A stretch of 20,307 nucleotides of DNA from a virus, in IMG/VR virus record IMGVR_UViG_3300023119_000163, positions 1-20,307 of that record, one strand, 5' to 3'. Below are positions 1 through 9,706 of the stretch, in pieces. Numbering within the stretch: the first letter of the stretch is position 1; the number at the start of each line of letters is the position of its first letter. Made by a program: the position numbers and the translations under genes. Below the pieces are notes generated by a model, which saw only the letters and a list, made by a program, of their open reading frames with translations, did not search any database and was not told the origin of the DNA.

Positions 1-1665
1 GTAGTTTGAAAAACTTCCGCTAAAATATCTTAGTGCTGCGCTAACAGTACGATAATTACTGTTAAAGATAATGTCATATCTAATAGCATCAAGTAACAAT
101 CTTGTATCTCTACGACACTTGTCTTCGTCATATGTAAAGCCAGCCCAAATACTAGGAGTCGCTGCTGCAATTTGCGCATTGATCCAAGTCACAACATCAT
201 CAGCAATAAGATCTTTGTTTGAAGATAACAGTTCGTATGCTTTTTTGTATTCCGGTTCTCTAAAACGTAGAACAAATTCTTCAACAGGTGCATCACGATT
301 GATACCTACAATACTGATTGTTTGTTTACCGTCTGCCTGACCAGTTGCTGTAACAAAACTTCTATCAAACGCAAATGCTTTAGGTGAATAACCACTACTA
401 CGTAGAGCATACAAACCAAAGTTGGTAGCAGAGTTGGTAATTGAACAATATCCACCCGACTGACAGTAAACACCGTTGAGCAGGAAGATTTCAAAACAAG
501 ACACGATCTGTGCATAAGCATCATTGGTTAATCGCCACGCAGTACCACCAAATGATAGAATAGTAAATGCGTTAGCAACCATTGACTTACCTTGTTCAGG
601 TATAGCACCAACAACTGGATTTTCAGCTTCGATACCGTAGGTCGGAACGTTGGGCGATTCAACTTTAGCACCGTCAATCTTAGCACCGTTCATACCTAAG
701 AACGAAATAATACTGGCGTTTTGAATGTAAGGTGAAGTAAAAATTGTTGGTCTTGTGTTTGGTAGGTTTGGATAATCAGCACGGTCTGTAACATCTGTTG
801 CAAACGGATCATCAAATGAAACAGCGTAGTCTGCTGTAATAGTTGGAATAAAGTTGTCGTCGACACCGTCTCGGAATGTAAATTCACCAAAGTAACAAGC
901 GTTACGAACACGTAGCATGTCCAAGTTAGCATTTGCAGGGCGAATAATACAACCACGCAAACCATCACCTTTGATAACTGTGTTGTCAGGAACAACAATT
1001 GGGTTGTCTTCTGTATAGTCGCCAACTGCAACTTTAATGTTTACACGTTTGAAGTTGATAGAACCATCACTGTTGTAAACTAGTCCTGAGGCAATCTGAC
1101 ATGCACGTTTTACAGTTTTAACTGGAGCACTCTGTCCATCGTTATCGTCATCACCTTGTTCTTGCGAAACGTAAATTACGTTACCGCCAAAAATATCTGG
1201 ATCAGTAAATTCTAAGTTACCACTGCCGTCTGTTTTTAAAATTTGACCAACAGTACCGATTGACGGAGGCAATGTCATACGGTAACCTTGATCTAGTGTG
1301 TCTGGTGCTTTAAGTCCTACTCCTGCATCACCTGATGCTGTAAGTTCTTTAAATGTAAGAGTGTTTGCATCTTCAACATCGATGCTGTTGTAAAAATTTA
1401 CACCTGCCGCAGTGTACTGAGCAGTGTCTTGACCATTTACTCTAATATTGATTTCTGCTGCTGCACTATCGCCCTTGTCGTCAATAGCAACTTCTGTATC
1501 GTTATCAAAAATACGTCTAGTAACATCTTGCACTGTGTTATCATCACGTAGTAAGAATATCTTACCATCTGCTGTGTTGATAGCTAATTCGCCTGATTCT
1601 AATTGAGATACAATCGGTTGCTTACCCGCGACCGCACTGCGTTTGTGTTTAATTCTAGTTGCCAT
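1..1665 (-). CDS. Large tail-fibre/virion structural protein, N-terminal 555 residues (cut by left edge)
   Basis: The frame is open from an ATG at 1665 to the window edge, so the C-terminus is missing. AGGAGG at 1674-1679 lies 8 nt upstream and fixes the start. Residues about 8-40 (ending SGELAINTADGKIFLL) match the N-terminal motif common in phage tail-fibre proteins. A segment from about residue 162, beginning VIYVSQEQGDDDNDGQSA and containing GDYTEDNPI, looks like a right-handed beta-helix of the pectate-lyase-like type. Near residue 515 the signature KCRRDTRLLLDAIRYD starts a helical repeat of the kind found many times in the next gene upstream. The two proteins also share the IVSCF and SITNS stretches and are clearly paralogous. 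Probable role: a surface fibre or decoration contacting the host. The function is inferred from domains; the receptor is unknown. Confidence 0.9.
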   Translation of the reverse strand, partial: MATRIKHKRSAVAGKQPIVSQLESGELAINTADGKIFLLRDDNTVQDVTRRIFDNDTEVAIDDKGDSAAAEINIRVNGQDTAQYTAAGVNFYNSIDVEDANTLTFKELTASGDAGVGLKAPDTLDQGYRMTLPPSIGTVGQILKTDGSGNLEFTDPDIFGGNVIYVSQEQGDDDNDGQSAPVKTVKRACQIASGLVYNSDGSINFKRVNIKVAVGDYTEDNPIVVPDNTVIKGDGLRGCIIRPANANLDMLRVRNACYFGEFTFRDGVDDNFIPTITADYAVSFDDPFATDVTDRADYPNLPNTRPTIFTSPYIQNASIISFLGMNGAKIDGAKVESPNVPTYGIEAENPVVGAIPEQGKSMVANAFTILSFGGTAWRLTNDAYAQIVSCFEIFLLNGVYCQSGGYCSITNSATNFGLYALRSSGYSPKAFAFDRSFVTATGQADGKQTISIVGINRDAPVEEFVLRFREPEYKKAYELLSSNKDLIADDVVTWINAQIAAATPSIWAGFTYDEDKCRRDTRLLLDAIRYDIIFNSNYRTVSAALRYFSGSFSNY

Positions 1666-1696
1666 TCGGCGTGCCTCCTATTTAGGTACGGGTCAA

Positions 1697-1734
1697 GTCT
1701 ATATAGACGCCCTGAAATATGCGATAGAAATCGC
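1697..1734 (-). other. 5' leader with a palindrome and a small hairpin
   Basis: Between the late promoter and the Shine-Dalgarno site, 1697-1708 is a perfect 12-bp palindrome (GTCTATATAGAC) and 1721-1734 can fold into a 5-bp hairpin (GCGAT, loop TTCT, ATCGC). They could shape or protect the leader of the left-edge fibre gene. No known riboswitch pattern was recognised and chance is possible. Confidence 0.35.
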
Positions 1735-1742
1735 TGTATTGT

Positions 1743-1750
1743 TATTTATC
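1743..1750 (-). promoter_or_regulatory. T4-type late promoter box (GATAAATA)
   Basis: GATAAATA on the minus strand matches the T4 late consensus TATAAATA at 7 of 8 positions. It lies just after the terminator of the giant upstream gene and about 78 nt before the ATG at 1665, so it gives the left-edge fibre gene its own late transcript. The predicted leader of about 70 nt carries two small symmetrical elements (1697-1708 and 1721-1734). Confidence 0.6.
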
Positions 1751-1756
1751 ATAGGA

Positions 1757-1788
1757 GTAAAAGTGGTAGCTTTATTAGAAGCTACCAC
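1757..1788 (-). terminator. Intrinsic terminator of the giant fibre gene
   Basis: On the minus strand a perfect 10-bp stem (GTGGTAGCTT pairing with AAGCTACCAC, loop CTAATA) is followed by TTTTAC. The stem covers the last codons and the TAA (1775-1777) of the 2529-aa gene, so coding sequence and terminator overlap. It ends the operon that starts near 11275. Confidence 0.8.
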
Positions 1789-4700
1789 CATCTAGTGTAT
1801 CAGTCCATATTGGAGTTGCATCAACATCACTTGTTACAGTAAGTACTTGGAAACTTTCATTTATATCGCTTGTTCCTGCTGCATCTGTTACCTGTAACGG
1901 ATCAGCTGTATTACCATACAAAATACCATTTGTTGTAAATTCACTTACACCAGTACCACCATACTGTACTTCCAAATCATTGTTTGTTAGTATCAGTGTA
2001 CCATCAATGGTTACATCAATATCAAATGTAGTATTGCCATTTACAGTACCGCCTGTAAGTTTATTTAGGTATCTGTTCTCAACATATGTTGCAACGGCTT
2101 TCTGTGTAGGCACAGTATTAAAGTCTTGTGTACCAATACTTGCAATCAAATTTGCATTGTCACTAACTTCTTTCAGTTCAACACCAACCGGAATACCGTC
2201 TCTAATAAACGGACCAACACTGGTTAGACCCGACAAGTCAATTTCATTAGCGTTCAGTGTAATAGCACCTGTAAGAGCGTTTACACCAAAGAAGTTACCA
2301 ACTCTAAAGTTACCAATTTGGTCAACAGTACCACCAGCAAACACTCTACCTTGATTGCGTTCAATAATTTCTTGTTCTGGTATTGCTGTACCGCCAAAGA
2401 ACGGTAAGGCATTATATGTAACACCGGCACCAACATATTCAAATGCATGACCCGATGTACTAATTGTACTCACGTTGTACAGTGCTGCTTTCTTATCTTG
2501 TGTAACACTGGTTAAACCTGGGAAGATAGTAACTTGAGCTGTGCCACCATATTCTGCATTCAATGCATCTGTTGCTGTATCAGCAATAGTGTTTTGTGCA
2601 TTTAGCATTACGTTTCTAATACTATGGTAAACAGAACTACCTAGTTCGTGATTATGAGGTACTTCATGCCATCCTGCTGTGCTATTTTCTAAAACAGCTA
2701 AACCAATTCTATCAACTAACAATTCAATATTTTGTCCAACTGTTGCACTAGCATCATTGTTAGTTAGGAAAACTTGACTTTCTAAGTTGTTATAACTCTT
2801 AGTAACAGGATCGTTAGCAGCAACTTGTTTCATAATATCACCTAAGTAATAATATGTGTAAGCTGTTATATCACTTTGATTTGCATAGTCTGTATTTGTA
2901 AGATTGTTTAAAATTGCACCACTGTAATATGCTTCGCCTGCTCTGCGTGATTGCTTATTACCGCCATACATAATATCATATAGAACTGCATCAATAATGT
3001 ATCCAGTATCTCTCTTACACTTGTCTATGTTATAATCAAATCCTAGTATACTTTCGTTGATATAATCAACTGTGCCTTGTTGTATATTTGCTTTTTGAGC
3101 TAATAGTTGTGATCCAGTAGATCTTGTCAATAATGGTAACCAACTGTAATCTGCTTCAACTTCTGCAGGTGTTCCTACTAGTGTTTGATTATCAACAGCA
3201 TCTTTTACAATACCAATCAGACTTACTGCTGTTCCGCTTTCTACTATAGTGCCATACGCTCCGCCTAGTACTTGGCTTTCAGGGTTGCCTGCTTGAGGTA
3301 TTACAGCAACACCCTCGATACAACTTTCGACAATGTTTTGCAAGTGCGCATATGCTGCCACTGTATTGTCTTTTTGCTCATCTGGTAGATAATTAGCAGT
3401 TCCTAAGAAGTATGCTCTAGTTGCAATCAATGTTGCAATATTACCAGTGTATAGTAAATCATATGCAACTGCATCAAGTATTTGTCCAGTATCTGAGCGA
3501 CACTTGTCTTGATCATATGAGAATGCATTGTAAGTAGTTTCTAGGAAACTAATTGTGCCTTCTACAATTGTATCTTTTTCTGTTTGTAGATTATCAATTG
3601 CTGCTTGCGCACCTGCTGTTGCCCAAGTAGTATCTGGGTAAGTCAGTGTAGGCAATTGATCAGTGCCGTTTTCAATTACATCTTGTATAATTTGTAGTAA
3701 ATCTTCTGCTCTAGTCACTTCAGCTGCTGTTGCAGCACCTGCAACATTATCCTGTATTTCTACACTTTGTTCTGGATCTGCTACTGTTACATCTAATAAT
3801 ACATCGCCTAATAGTGTTTTAACCCAGCCTAATGCTTGGGCAGTTTCAGTTTGTTGTCCGCCTACTTGACTTGATGCGCCAACATAGTAACTTTGTGCTG
3901 CTTGATAAGTTGCAGCATTCCCGCCGTAAAGTATATCATAAGTTAGTGCATCAATAATATATTTTGTATCTCTGTTACACTTTGCACTATCAAACGTAAA
4001 GTCTCTAGTAAATGTAAAGTTGATATAATCAATTACAAGATTTTGTAATGCAGATGTTCTATCTATTAGTGATGAAAAATCAGCTTGTAAATCTACATTT
4101 ACCCAACTTAAATCTGTTTCATTATCAGAAGGTAATACCGAAATGTCTTCGGAGTTTATAACATCTTCTACATATTGAATCAAGTTATCGGCTGTGCCTG
4201 CTGGAATAGGTCCTGCGCCACCTAGACTTACATCTTGTGTTATTCCTGTTTGTTCTAAAGTTCCGTGTGCAATATTTTGAATAACATCTGATAAAACATT
4301 TGCTAATTCGTTGTATGCTGCAACAGTTGCTACCTTTTGTCCTGCACCTAATTGACTTTGTGTACCTACATAATAACTTTCAGCTGCTTGCTTTGTTGCA
4401 AGGTTACCTGGATACAAAATGTCATAACAAATAGCATCAACAATGTATCTTACATCTCTTGCACATTTATCTTCATCAAATACTAAACTTGGATAGTTAT
4501 TTGTCACATATGCTGTTGTTTCTGCTGCAAGGAAATCTCTGTTGATCTGTAATTGGTCTACTGCTAATGTAAAGTTTGCATTTATTCCGCTGTCAGGGAA
4601 TACAATAGCGTCTGCTGCTGTATCAGTACTAACTTCACCATTTAATATAATATCCAAAATTTCATTGAAACCAGCTTTTACTCGAGATTTAAATAAACTT

Positions 4701-7700
4701 GATAATCTAAAGAATTCTTCATCAATTCTGTCTCTCAGATATTCAATTGCTTTTACAGTTTGTAGATTTTGTCCACTTAGCACATACGAACTATTTGCAC
4801 GTTGATATGCTAAACCTGCTGTTACACTGTTATAGTTTGTTCCTATTGCAGCATCATAAGATACTGCTTCAATCATTATAGCAACATCTCTTTCACACTT
4901 CGCCTCATCGTATATAAATGACTGGAAAGTGTTAGCAATAAAGATAGAAACGTTTTCTTGTAGTGTTTCTTTATTGCCTTTAATTGTGTTATAAGCCTGT
5001 TGCTTTTCAGTTGATGCCCATGCAATGCTCGGAGTTTGTGTTGCTGGAACACTGTCTAAGTTACCCGCTCTAATTACATCTTCTATAATTTGAACTAAGC
5101 CTTCAGCGTCATCTGATTCAGTTGAACTTGCAGGTGTGCCTGCTGTATTTTGCGATTCTGCGTTTGCAGGTGTTTTAACAACTGCTGCTTCAATAACAAT
5201 ATCACCTATAATATCTTTCAATCTAGCATAAGCATCAGCCGTTGCGGCCTCTTCGCTTGGACTTCCTAGTTGGCTAACGCCATCAACAAAATAACTGTTA
5301 GCAACTGTGATAGTTGCACTGTTTCCACCGTACAAAATGTCATGACACAGTGCATCAACAATGTAACCTACATCTCTTTCGCATTTTACACTATCGTAAG
5401 TTAAACTTGGAAAGTTTGCTGCAATCCATGCTGTAATCTCTCTAATAATAAATTGTTTATTCGCAATAAGTTGATCTTTTGCTTCAACAGCGTTAGGTGT
5501 TGGTAGTACACTTGGAGTAGGAAATACCAATGCATCTGCGGCTGTATCTGTGCTGATCACACCATTTTCTAAAATATCAATTACTTCATCCATTGCTGCA
5601 TTAGACAATGGTTCAACAACATCTGTTAGTCCTAACAACACTAATTGTGATTTTAGTTCTTGCAGTGCTGCTACTGTTTGTATTTTTTGTGTATCTTGCA
5701 AATAAGCGTTACTTGCTCTTTGATACGCTAAACCTGCTGTCACGCTGTTGTAATTTGTGCCTAAACTAATATCTAATGCTACTGCATCTGCAATTAGGCC
5801 AACATCTCTTTCACACTTTGTTCTGTCAAATGTAAAGTTTTGATAGTTGTTTTGTATAAATGCAACTGCTTCTGCTGCAAGAAAATCTCTATTGTTTTGT
5901 AGTTGTGCTTTTGCTTCAATTACACCTGCACTTGCACCAGTTGGATTGGTAAATGTTAGCGGATCTGCACTTGTATCGGTGCTTACTACACCATTGTTTA
6001 AAATGTCAATCACTTCATCAAAGTTTGCTTCAACTGCTGTTTGTGTGCCTGCATCTCCTGCTGTTGCAAGACTTGCTTCGCCTTTTGCATAGTTTAATGC
6101 TGCTGTTGTTTCTGCTAACTGATCAGCTACAACTTTAGTGCTATTAGCTCTTTGATATGCTAATCCATTGGTTACAGCATTATAGTTTGTACCAAGTAAT
6201 GCGTCATAACCTGCACCATCTATGATAATTCCTGTGTCTCTACGACACTTTGTTTCATCATATGTAAAGTTGTTTGCATTGATATATGCTACAACATCTT
6301 CTTGTAAGAATGCACGGTTTGCAACCAGTTGTTCGTGTGCATTTATCAATGCTGTTGCAGCAGGACCTGGTGTTGGATATAAATTACCTTCACTTGGTAA
6401 TTGATCATATTCAATTATGTTTAGAATATCATCAAACAGGTCACTTACAGTTTGCTGGAATGTTGCATCTCTATTAGCTGCTTCGACTGCTAACCTACCT
6501 GCATATCTCAATGCAATAATTGTAGCAGGTTTTTGCTCAGTATTTAGATATGCAACGTTTGCTCTTGAGTATGCAAGACCTGCTGTAATACTGTGATGGT
6601 TAGTGCTTAGTAGAGCATCTCTGTACACAGCATCTATTAGATATCCCACGTCTCTTTTACATTTTTCAACATTGTATGTAAGTGTAGGATTATTAGCAAG
6701 ATTGTAATCAATTGCTAATCCAATGTTATTTGACACTTGAGATAGTATCTCATTGAATGCTTCTACTTGTGGAATAGGCTCATCTTCTACAAGAGGATAT
6801 GTTTTAGTATCTAGATTTGTCAGTGCTTGCTCGTTGATTACTAATTCTAAATTTTGTATCAATCCTGCTAGAATTGTTGCTTCAACTTGTGTAGCATCTC
6901 CGCTTGAAAAATCTTGCGATTCTACATTTCCTACGGTTGCAGTAACAGTTAAACCTCTTACCAAGCGTTGCGAAATAAATCTTACTCTTGCAAAAGAATC
7001 TTCAATTGCAGAAATTTGTTCTGCTGTAAAGTTAGACCAAGTAACATTTGTAAAGATATATTGTGTCTCTTGTACAGTAGCAGTGTTACCACCATACATT
7101 ACATCATAACTTAGTGCATCTACTAGATTTTCAAGATGTGCAGTCCATTCTGCTACATCATATGTAATTGTATCACTTTGTGTGTCCAAGTATGCAAACC
7201 ATTCTGCAACAATAAAATCTTTGTTTGCTTGTAAATGATCTTTCGCATCAATACCGTTTTGTCCAGAACCAACCGAAGCTGGATAAGTTGACACAATACC
7301 TGAACTATCACCGTCATCTACAACGTTTTTAAGTATGTTTATTGTTTCTGTAACAGCAGCTAGTGCTGGTCCGTTTGCTTGAACTTTTGCCAATGCGCTA
7401 AACAGTTGATACAAATAATCAAAACTAGATAAGAACATACTTCTAAAACGTGGACGATAAGTAAATTCTTGTGCTTGTCTTACAACATTGTGATTACTAC
7501 CGTGGGCAACATAATATGCCATCTCGGTTAGTATTTGTGTTAGTTCTGTTGTATATGTAGATTGATTATAACTTAGTTCAGTGAATTGGTCATTTATATA
7601 AGCAGTCAACTCATTTATAATAAAGTCTCTGTTAGCAAGGATATTATCTTTTGCTTCGATAACTTCATCGTCTATAAGTGTTAAATCATTCAAACTATCA

Positions 7701-9364
7701 GCAAGATCGCTTCCTAAATAATTTGTGTAACTACTATCACCTGCATTGAGTGTATCAACAATAACTGCAAATCTTTGATCAATTTCTTCTTTCATTGCAA
7801 GATTGTCAGTTAGTGCTTTCATTTCATCACGTGTAGCTTCAATACCATAAATTGTAGGAGCTAACTGGTCAAGAATCACTTTTCTACTTGTGCTACGCAA
7901 ATAACTTGTAGCAGCCGCAGTAGATTGATAATATGTTCCAAAAACAATATCACTTGTTACAGCATCAATGATTCTTCTAATATCACGTTTACAAGTTTCA
8001 ACATTGTATTTGAAAGGATTTACAGATATTTCATTTGCAGTAATGTAATAATATGTATCATCACCTTCAAATTTAATAATACTACCTGTTTGAGGTTTGT
8101 CTCTCAAACTTGCAACTTCAATGATACTATTGGTTCTTAAATTTACATCTGCTGTTGCATCAACACTAGCGCCTCCGCCGATAAATCTAACTTGAGGAAT
8201 TTCGGTATATCCGCTACCTCCATCAATAATACTTACAGCAGATACAGTACCTGTTGTAAAATCAACTTGAGCAGTACCTGTTGCTGTTGTTCCGCCGGCA
8301 CCAAGTGGTGGATCAAATTCAACTGTAGGTACACCAGAATAACCCAATCCTGGGAAGTCTAGCGTAACACTTGCAACACTTGAATAATAATCTTGTGTTG
8401 GAACAGCAGTGGTATATGCAACTGGATAGAAGCCATCTGCAACAACACCTTCTGTACCAAAGTCACTAACACTGTTCGAAATTGATAGGTATCCACCTTT
8501 GGTTGTTAGGAAGCCCACGCTACAGAAAACTGAGAAGCAACTAACAATCTGTGTATAACCAAAGTTTGTAATATGGAATCCAATACCACCTTGAGAAATC
8601 TGTGTAAACGCATCAGCAACAAATGAAAACACAAGTGATGCTGGATCATACTCGTCTCCGTCAACAAGTATACCGCCACCGCCGCCAGTTGGATTGATTT
8701 GTTTTTCTACTGGAAGACTTGGGTTATCTTCTAGTGTAAGAGGTCTGGCTCCTGGTTCAATTCCAGGAATCTGAACTGTTTCAAAAGGAATAAATTCTGT
8801 TCCATCGTTTAACCAAGGACCGTTCATGTTAGTACAGTTTTGCACGTACGGCGATGTTGTTACAAGAGCGCCTGGACGTATTCTTGCACACCATCCAGGT
8901 GCTCTTAGTCCTCTAAATGTCATCTGGAATAAGTAACAACCGTTACCCATAAAGAACAAATCATCTGTGTTGTTCTTAGGAAAAATTCTTGTGTTACGTA
9001 ATTCGCCTTGTCCTGAAACAGTTACAAAATCACGAAGTGTGATAGGATTGTTTTCATAATAGTCGCCAGGAGCAACTATAATCAAACTACCTTCCGGAGC
9101 AACCTCGGCTGCTTTTTTAACACTAGCAAAAGCACCATTTTTATCTGCACTTTGGCCATCGTTGTCATCACTTCCGTCTTCTGTTACATAGTATACATTT
9201 CTTGTTTTAGGACCGGAAGCATCACCTGTAACAACCACGTCGGCATCAATTCTAAATTGTTTTCCCTCATCGAGGTTCATTTCCATGTTGCCGTCAGCTG
9301 TCAAGATAAATGTATTATCTCCAACCTTCCTGCTATGTATCGACTGTCTCTTTATAAAACTCAT
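1775..9364 (-). CDS. Giant repeat-bearing virion/tail-fibre protein (2529 aa)
   Basis: This is the largest gene in the window. Its ATG at 9364 directly follows the TAA of the preceding gene, with GGAAG just upstream as a weak ribosome site. Residues about 57-320 (starting VYYVTEDGSDDNDGQSADK, with APGDYYENNPI) look like a right-handed beta-helix. Residues about 327-412 hold two Gly-rich units (GLGYSGVPTVEF and GSGYTEIPQVRF) familiar from marine phage structural proteins. From about 450 to 2200 runs an array of about 12 helical repeats of 130-160 residues, each led by a K-C-x-R-D...I-D-A...Y-D...G-x-N signature. The C-terminus has fibre-like motifs (GHAFEYVGAGVTYNALPFFGG, GGTGVSEFTTNGILYGN). 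No enzyme residues or membrane segments were seen. It is probably a long tail or side fibre. Similar large proteins are known, from memory, in T4-like cyanophages; the exact position in the virion is not determined. Confidence 0.92.
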   Translation of the reverse strand: MSFIKRQSIHSRKVGDNTFILTADGNMEMNLDEGKQFRIDADVVVTGDASGPKTRNVYYVTEDGSDDNDGQSADKNGAFASVKKAAEVAPEGSLIIVAPGDYYENNPITLRDFVTVSGQGELRNTRIFPKNNTDDLFFMGNGCYLFQMTFRGLRAPGWCARIRPGALVTTSPYVQNCTNMNGPWLNDGTEFIPFETVQIPGIEPGARPLTLEDNPSLPVEKQINPTGGGGGILVDGDEYDPASLVFSFVADAFTQISQGGIGFHITNFGYTQIVSCFSVFCSVGFLTTKGGYLSISNSVSDFGTEGVVADGFYPVAYTTAVPTQDYYSSVASVTLDFPGLGYSGVPTVEFDPPLGAGGTTATGTAQVDFTTGTVSAVSIIDGGSGYTEIPQVRFIGGGASVDATADVNLRTNSIIEVASLRDKPQTGSIIKFEGDDTYYYITANEISVNPFKYNVETCKRDIRRIIDAVTSDIVFGTYYQSTAAATSYLRSTSRKVILDQLAPTIYGIEATRDEMKALTDNLAMKEEIDQRFAVIVDTLNAGDSSYTNYLGSDLADSLNDLTLIDDEVIEAKDNILANRDFIINELTAYINDQFTELSYNQSTYTTELTQILTEMAYYVAHGSNHNVVRQAQEFTYRPRFRSMFLSSFDYLYQLFSALAKVQANGPALAAVTETINILKNVVDDGDSSGIVSTYPASVGSGQNGIDAKDHLQANKDFIVAEWFAYLDTQSDTITYDVAEWTAHLENLVDALSYDVMYGGNTATVQETQYIFTNVTWSNFTAEQISAIEDSFARVRFISQRLVRGLTVTATVGNVESQDFSSGDATQVEATILAGLIQNLELVINEQALTNLDTKTYPLVEDEPIPQVEAFNEILSQVSNNIGLAIDYNLANNPTLTYNVEKCKRDVGYLIDAVYRDALLSTNHHSITAGLAYSRANVAYLNTEQKPATIIALRYAGRLAVEAANRDATFQQTVSDLFDDILNIIEYDQLPSEGNLYPTPGPAATALINAHEQLVANRAFLQEDVVAYINANNFTYDETKCRRDTGIIIDGAGYDALLGTNYNAVTNGLAYQRANSTKVVADQLAETTAALNYAKGEASLATAGDAGTQTAVEANFDEVIDILNNGVVSTDTSADPLTFTNPTGASAGVIEAKAQLQNNRDFLAAEAVAFIQNNYQNFTFDRTKCERDVGLIADAVALDISLGTNYNSVTAGLAYQRASNAYLQDTQKIQTVAALQELKSQLVLLGLTDVVEPLSNAAMDEVIDILENGVISTDTAADALVFPTPSVLPTPNAVEAKDQLIANKQFIIREITAWIAANFPSLTYDSVKCERDVGYIVDALCHDILYGGNSATITVANSYFVDGVSQLGSPSEEAATADAYARLKDIIGDIVIEAAVVKTPANAESQNTAGTPASSTESDDAEGLVQIIEDVIRAGNLDSVPATQTPSIAWASTEKQQAYNTIKGNKETLQENVSIFIANTFQSFIYDEAKCERDVAIMIEAVSYDAAIGTNYNSVTAGLAYQRANSSYVLSGQNLQTVKAIEYLRDRIDEEFFRLSSLFKSRVKAGFNEILDIILNGEVSTDTAADAIVFPDSGINANFTLAVDQLQINRDFLAAETTAYVTNNYPSLVFDEDKCARDVRYIVDAICYDILYPGNLATKQAAESYYVGTQSQLGAGQKVATVAAYNELANVLSDVIQNIAHGTLEQTGITQDVSLGGAGPIPAGTADNLIQYVEDVINSEDISVLPSDNETDLSWVNVDLQADFSSLIDRTSALQNLVIDYINFTFTRDFTFDSAKCNRDTKYIIDALTYDILYGGNAATYQAAQSYYVGASSQVGGQQTETAQALGWVKTLLGDVLLDVTVADPEQSVEIQDNVAGAATAAEVTRAEDLLQIIQDVIENGTDQLPTLTYPDTTWATAGAQAAIDNLQTEKDTIVEGTISFLETTYNAFSYDQDKCRSDTGQILDAVAYDLLYTGNIATLIATRAYFLGTANYLPDEQKDNTVAAYAHLQNIVESCIEGVAVIPQAGNPESQVLGGAYGTIVESGTAVSLIGIVKDAVDNQTLVGTPAEVEADYSWLPLLTRSTGSQLLAQKANIQQGTVDYINESILGFDYNIDKCKRDTGYIIDAVLYDIMYGGNKQSRRAGEAYYSGAILNNLTNTDYANQSDITAYTYYYLGDIMKQVAANDPVTKSYNNLESQVFLTNNDASATVGQNIELLVDRIGLAVLENSTAGWHEVPHNHELGSSVYHSIRNVMLNAQNTIADTATDALNAEYGGTAQVTIFPGLTSVTQDKKAALYNVSTISTSGHAFEYVGAGVTYNALPFFGGTAIPEQEIIERNQGRVFAGGTVDQIGNFRVGNFFGVNALTGAITLNANEIDLSGLTSVGPFIRDGIPVGVELKEVSDNANLIASIGTQDFNTVPTQKAVATYVENRYLNKLTGGTVNGNTTFDIDVTIDGTLILTNNDLEVQYGGTGVSEFTTNGILYGNTADPLQVTDAAGTSDINESFQVLTVTSDVDATPIWTDTLDGGSF
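2950..8010 (-). repeat. Array of about 12 protein-level helical repeats
   Basis: The signature C-x-R-D-(3)-I-x-D-A-(2)-x-D-(3)-G-x-N recurs with its cysteine at about residues 457, 900, 1039, 1184, 1328, 1489, 1635, 1795, 1955 and 2115 of the 2529-aa protein. Two degenerate copies lacking the cysteine sit near 610 and 740. Two unit types are visible: about 145 aa with GTNYNSVTAGLAYQRA, and about 160 aa with YGGNxAT and YYVGxxSQ. One copy also appears at the end of the visible part of the left-edge gene. DNA identity between copies is only moderate, so the duplications are old. Confidence 0.85.
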
Positions 9365-9697
9365 TTAAACTTCCAAAAAACTCAATGTTGCTGATAAAAC
9401 TGTAGGTGATGCACCTACACATACTACTGTGTCGCCTTCTTCTAAAATCAATCTTTCCGCTGAAAAAGTAAATGTATCAGCACTATCAATTGGCAAATCA
9501 TTTATAATACGATTTGCATCTGATTTTGATTGACCATCAGGTATAACATGAATATCAACTTTAGTATCGTTTGTTCCGCTACCATCATTGATACCGTTGT
9601 TACAAACAATAATTGTTGTAAGAGCATATTTTTTTCCAGCAGGAACAGTGACTAATGTTGTGTCTGTTGAGAGTATATTTGCATTCACTATTGCCAT
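9365..9697 (-). CDS. Small beta-rich virion protein (110 aa)
   Basis: The start at 9697 is supported by AAGGAA a few bases upstream (TTAAGGAATAAAG then ATG). The stop TAA at 9365-9367 abuts the ATG of the giant gene, so the two are probably translationally coupled. The sequence is all-beta in character: residues about 13-35 read TTLVTVPAGKKYALTTIIV and the end reads LILEEGDTVVCVGAS followed by ATLSFLEV. This pattern (VPAGK...LxLxxGD...xxxLSxLE) occurs in small structural proteins of many marine phages, from memory. It has no catalytic motif or membrane segment. It is likely a decoration, baseplate or fibre-associated protein; the precise role is unknown. Confidence 0.85.
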   Translation of the reverse strand: MAIVNANILSTDTTLVTVPAGKKYALTTIIVCNNGINDGSGTNDTKVDIHVIPDGQSKSDANRIINDLPIDSADTFTFSAERLILEEGDTVVCVGASPTVLSATLSFLEV

Positions 9698-9706
9698 CTT
9701 TATTCC

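Noticed and set aside
6753-7109. 118-aa plus-strand ORF inside the giant fibre gene
   Set aside because: It lies opposite a continuous minus-strand coding repeat, has no Shine-Dalgarno site and no recognisable motif; the same holds for the other plus-strand ORFs across 1775-9364.
2950-8010. CRISPR-like or DNA-level tandem repeat array
   Set aside because: The periodicity is at protein level within an open frame (units about 420-480 bp with diverged DNA), not short identical repeats with unique spacers.
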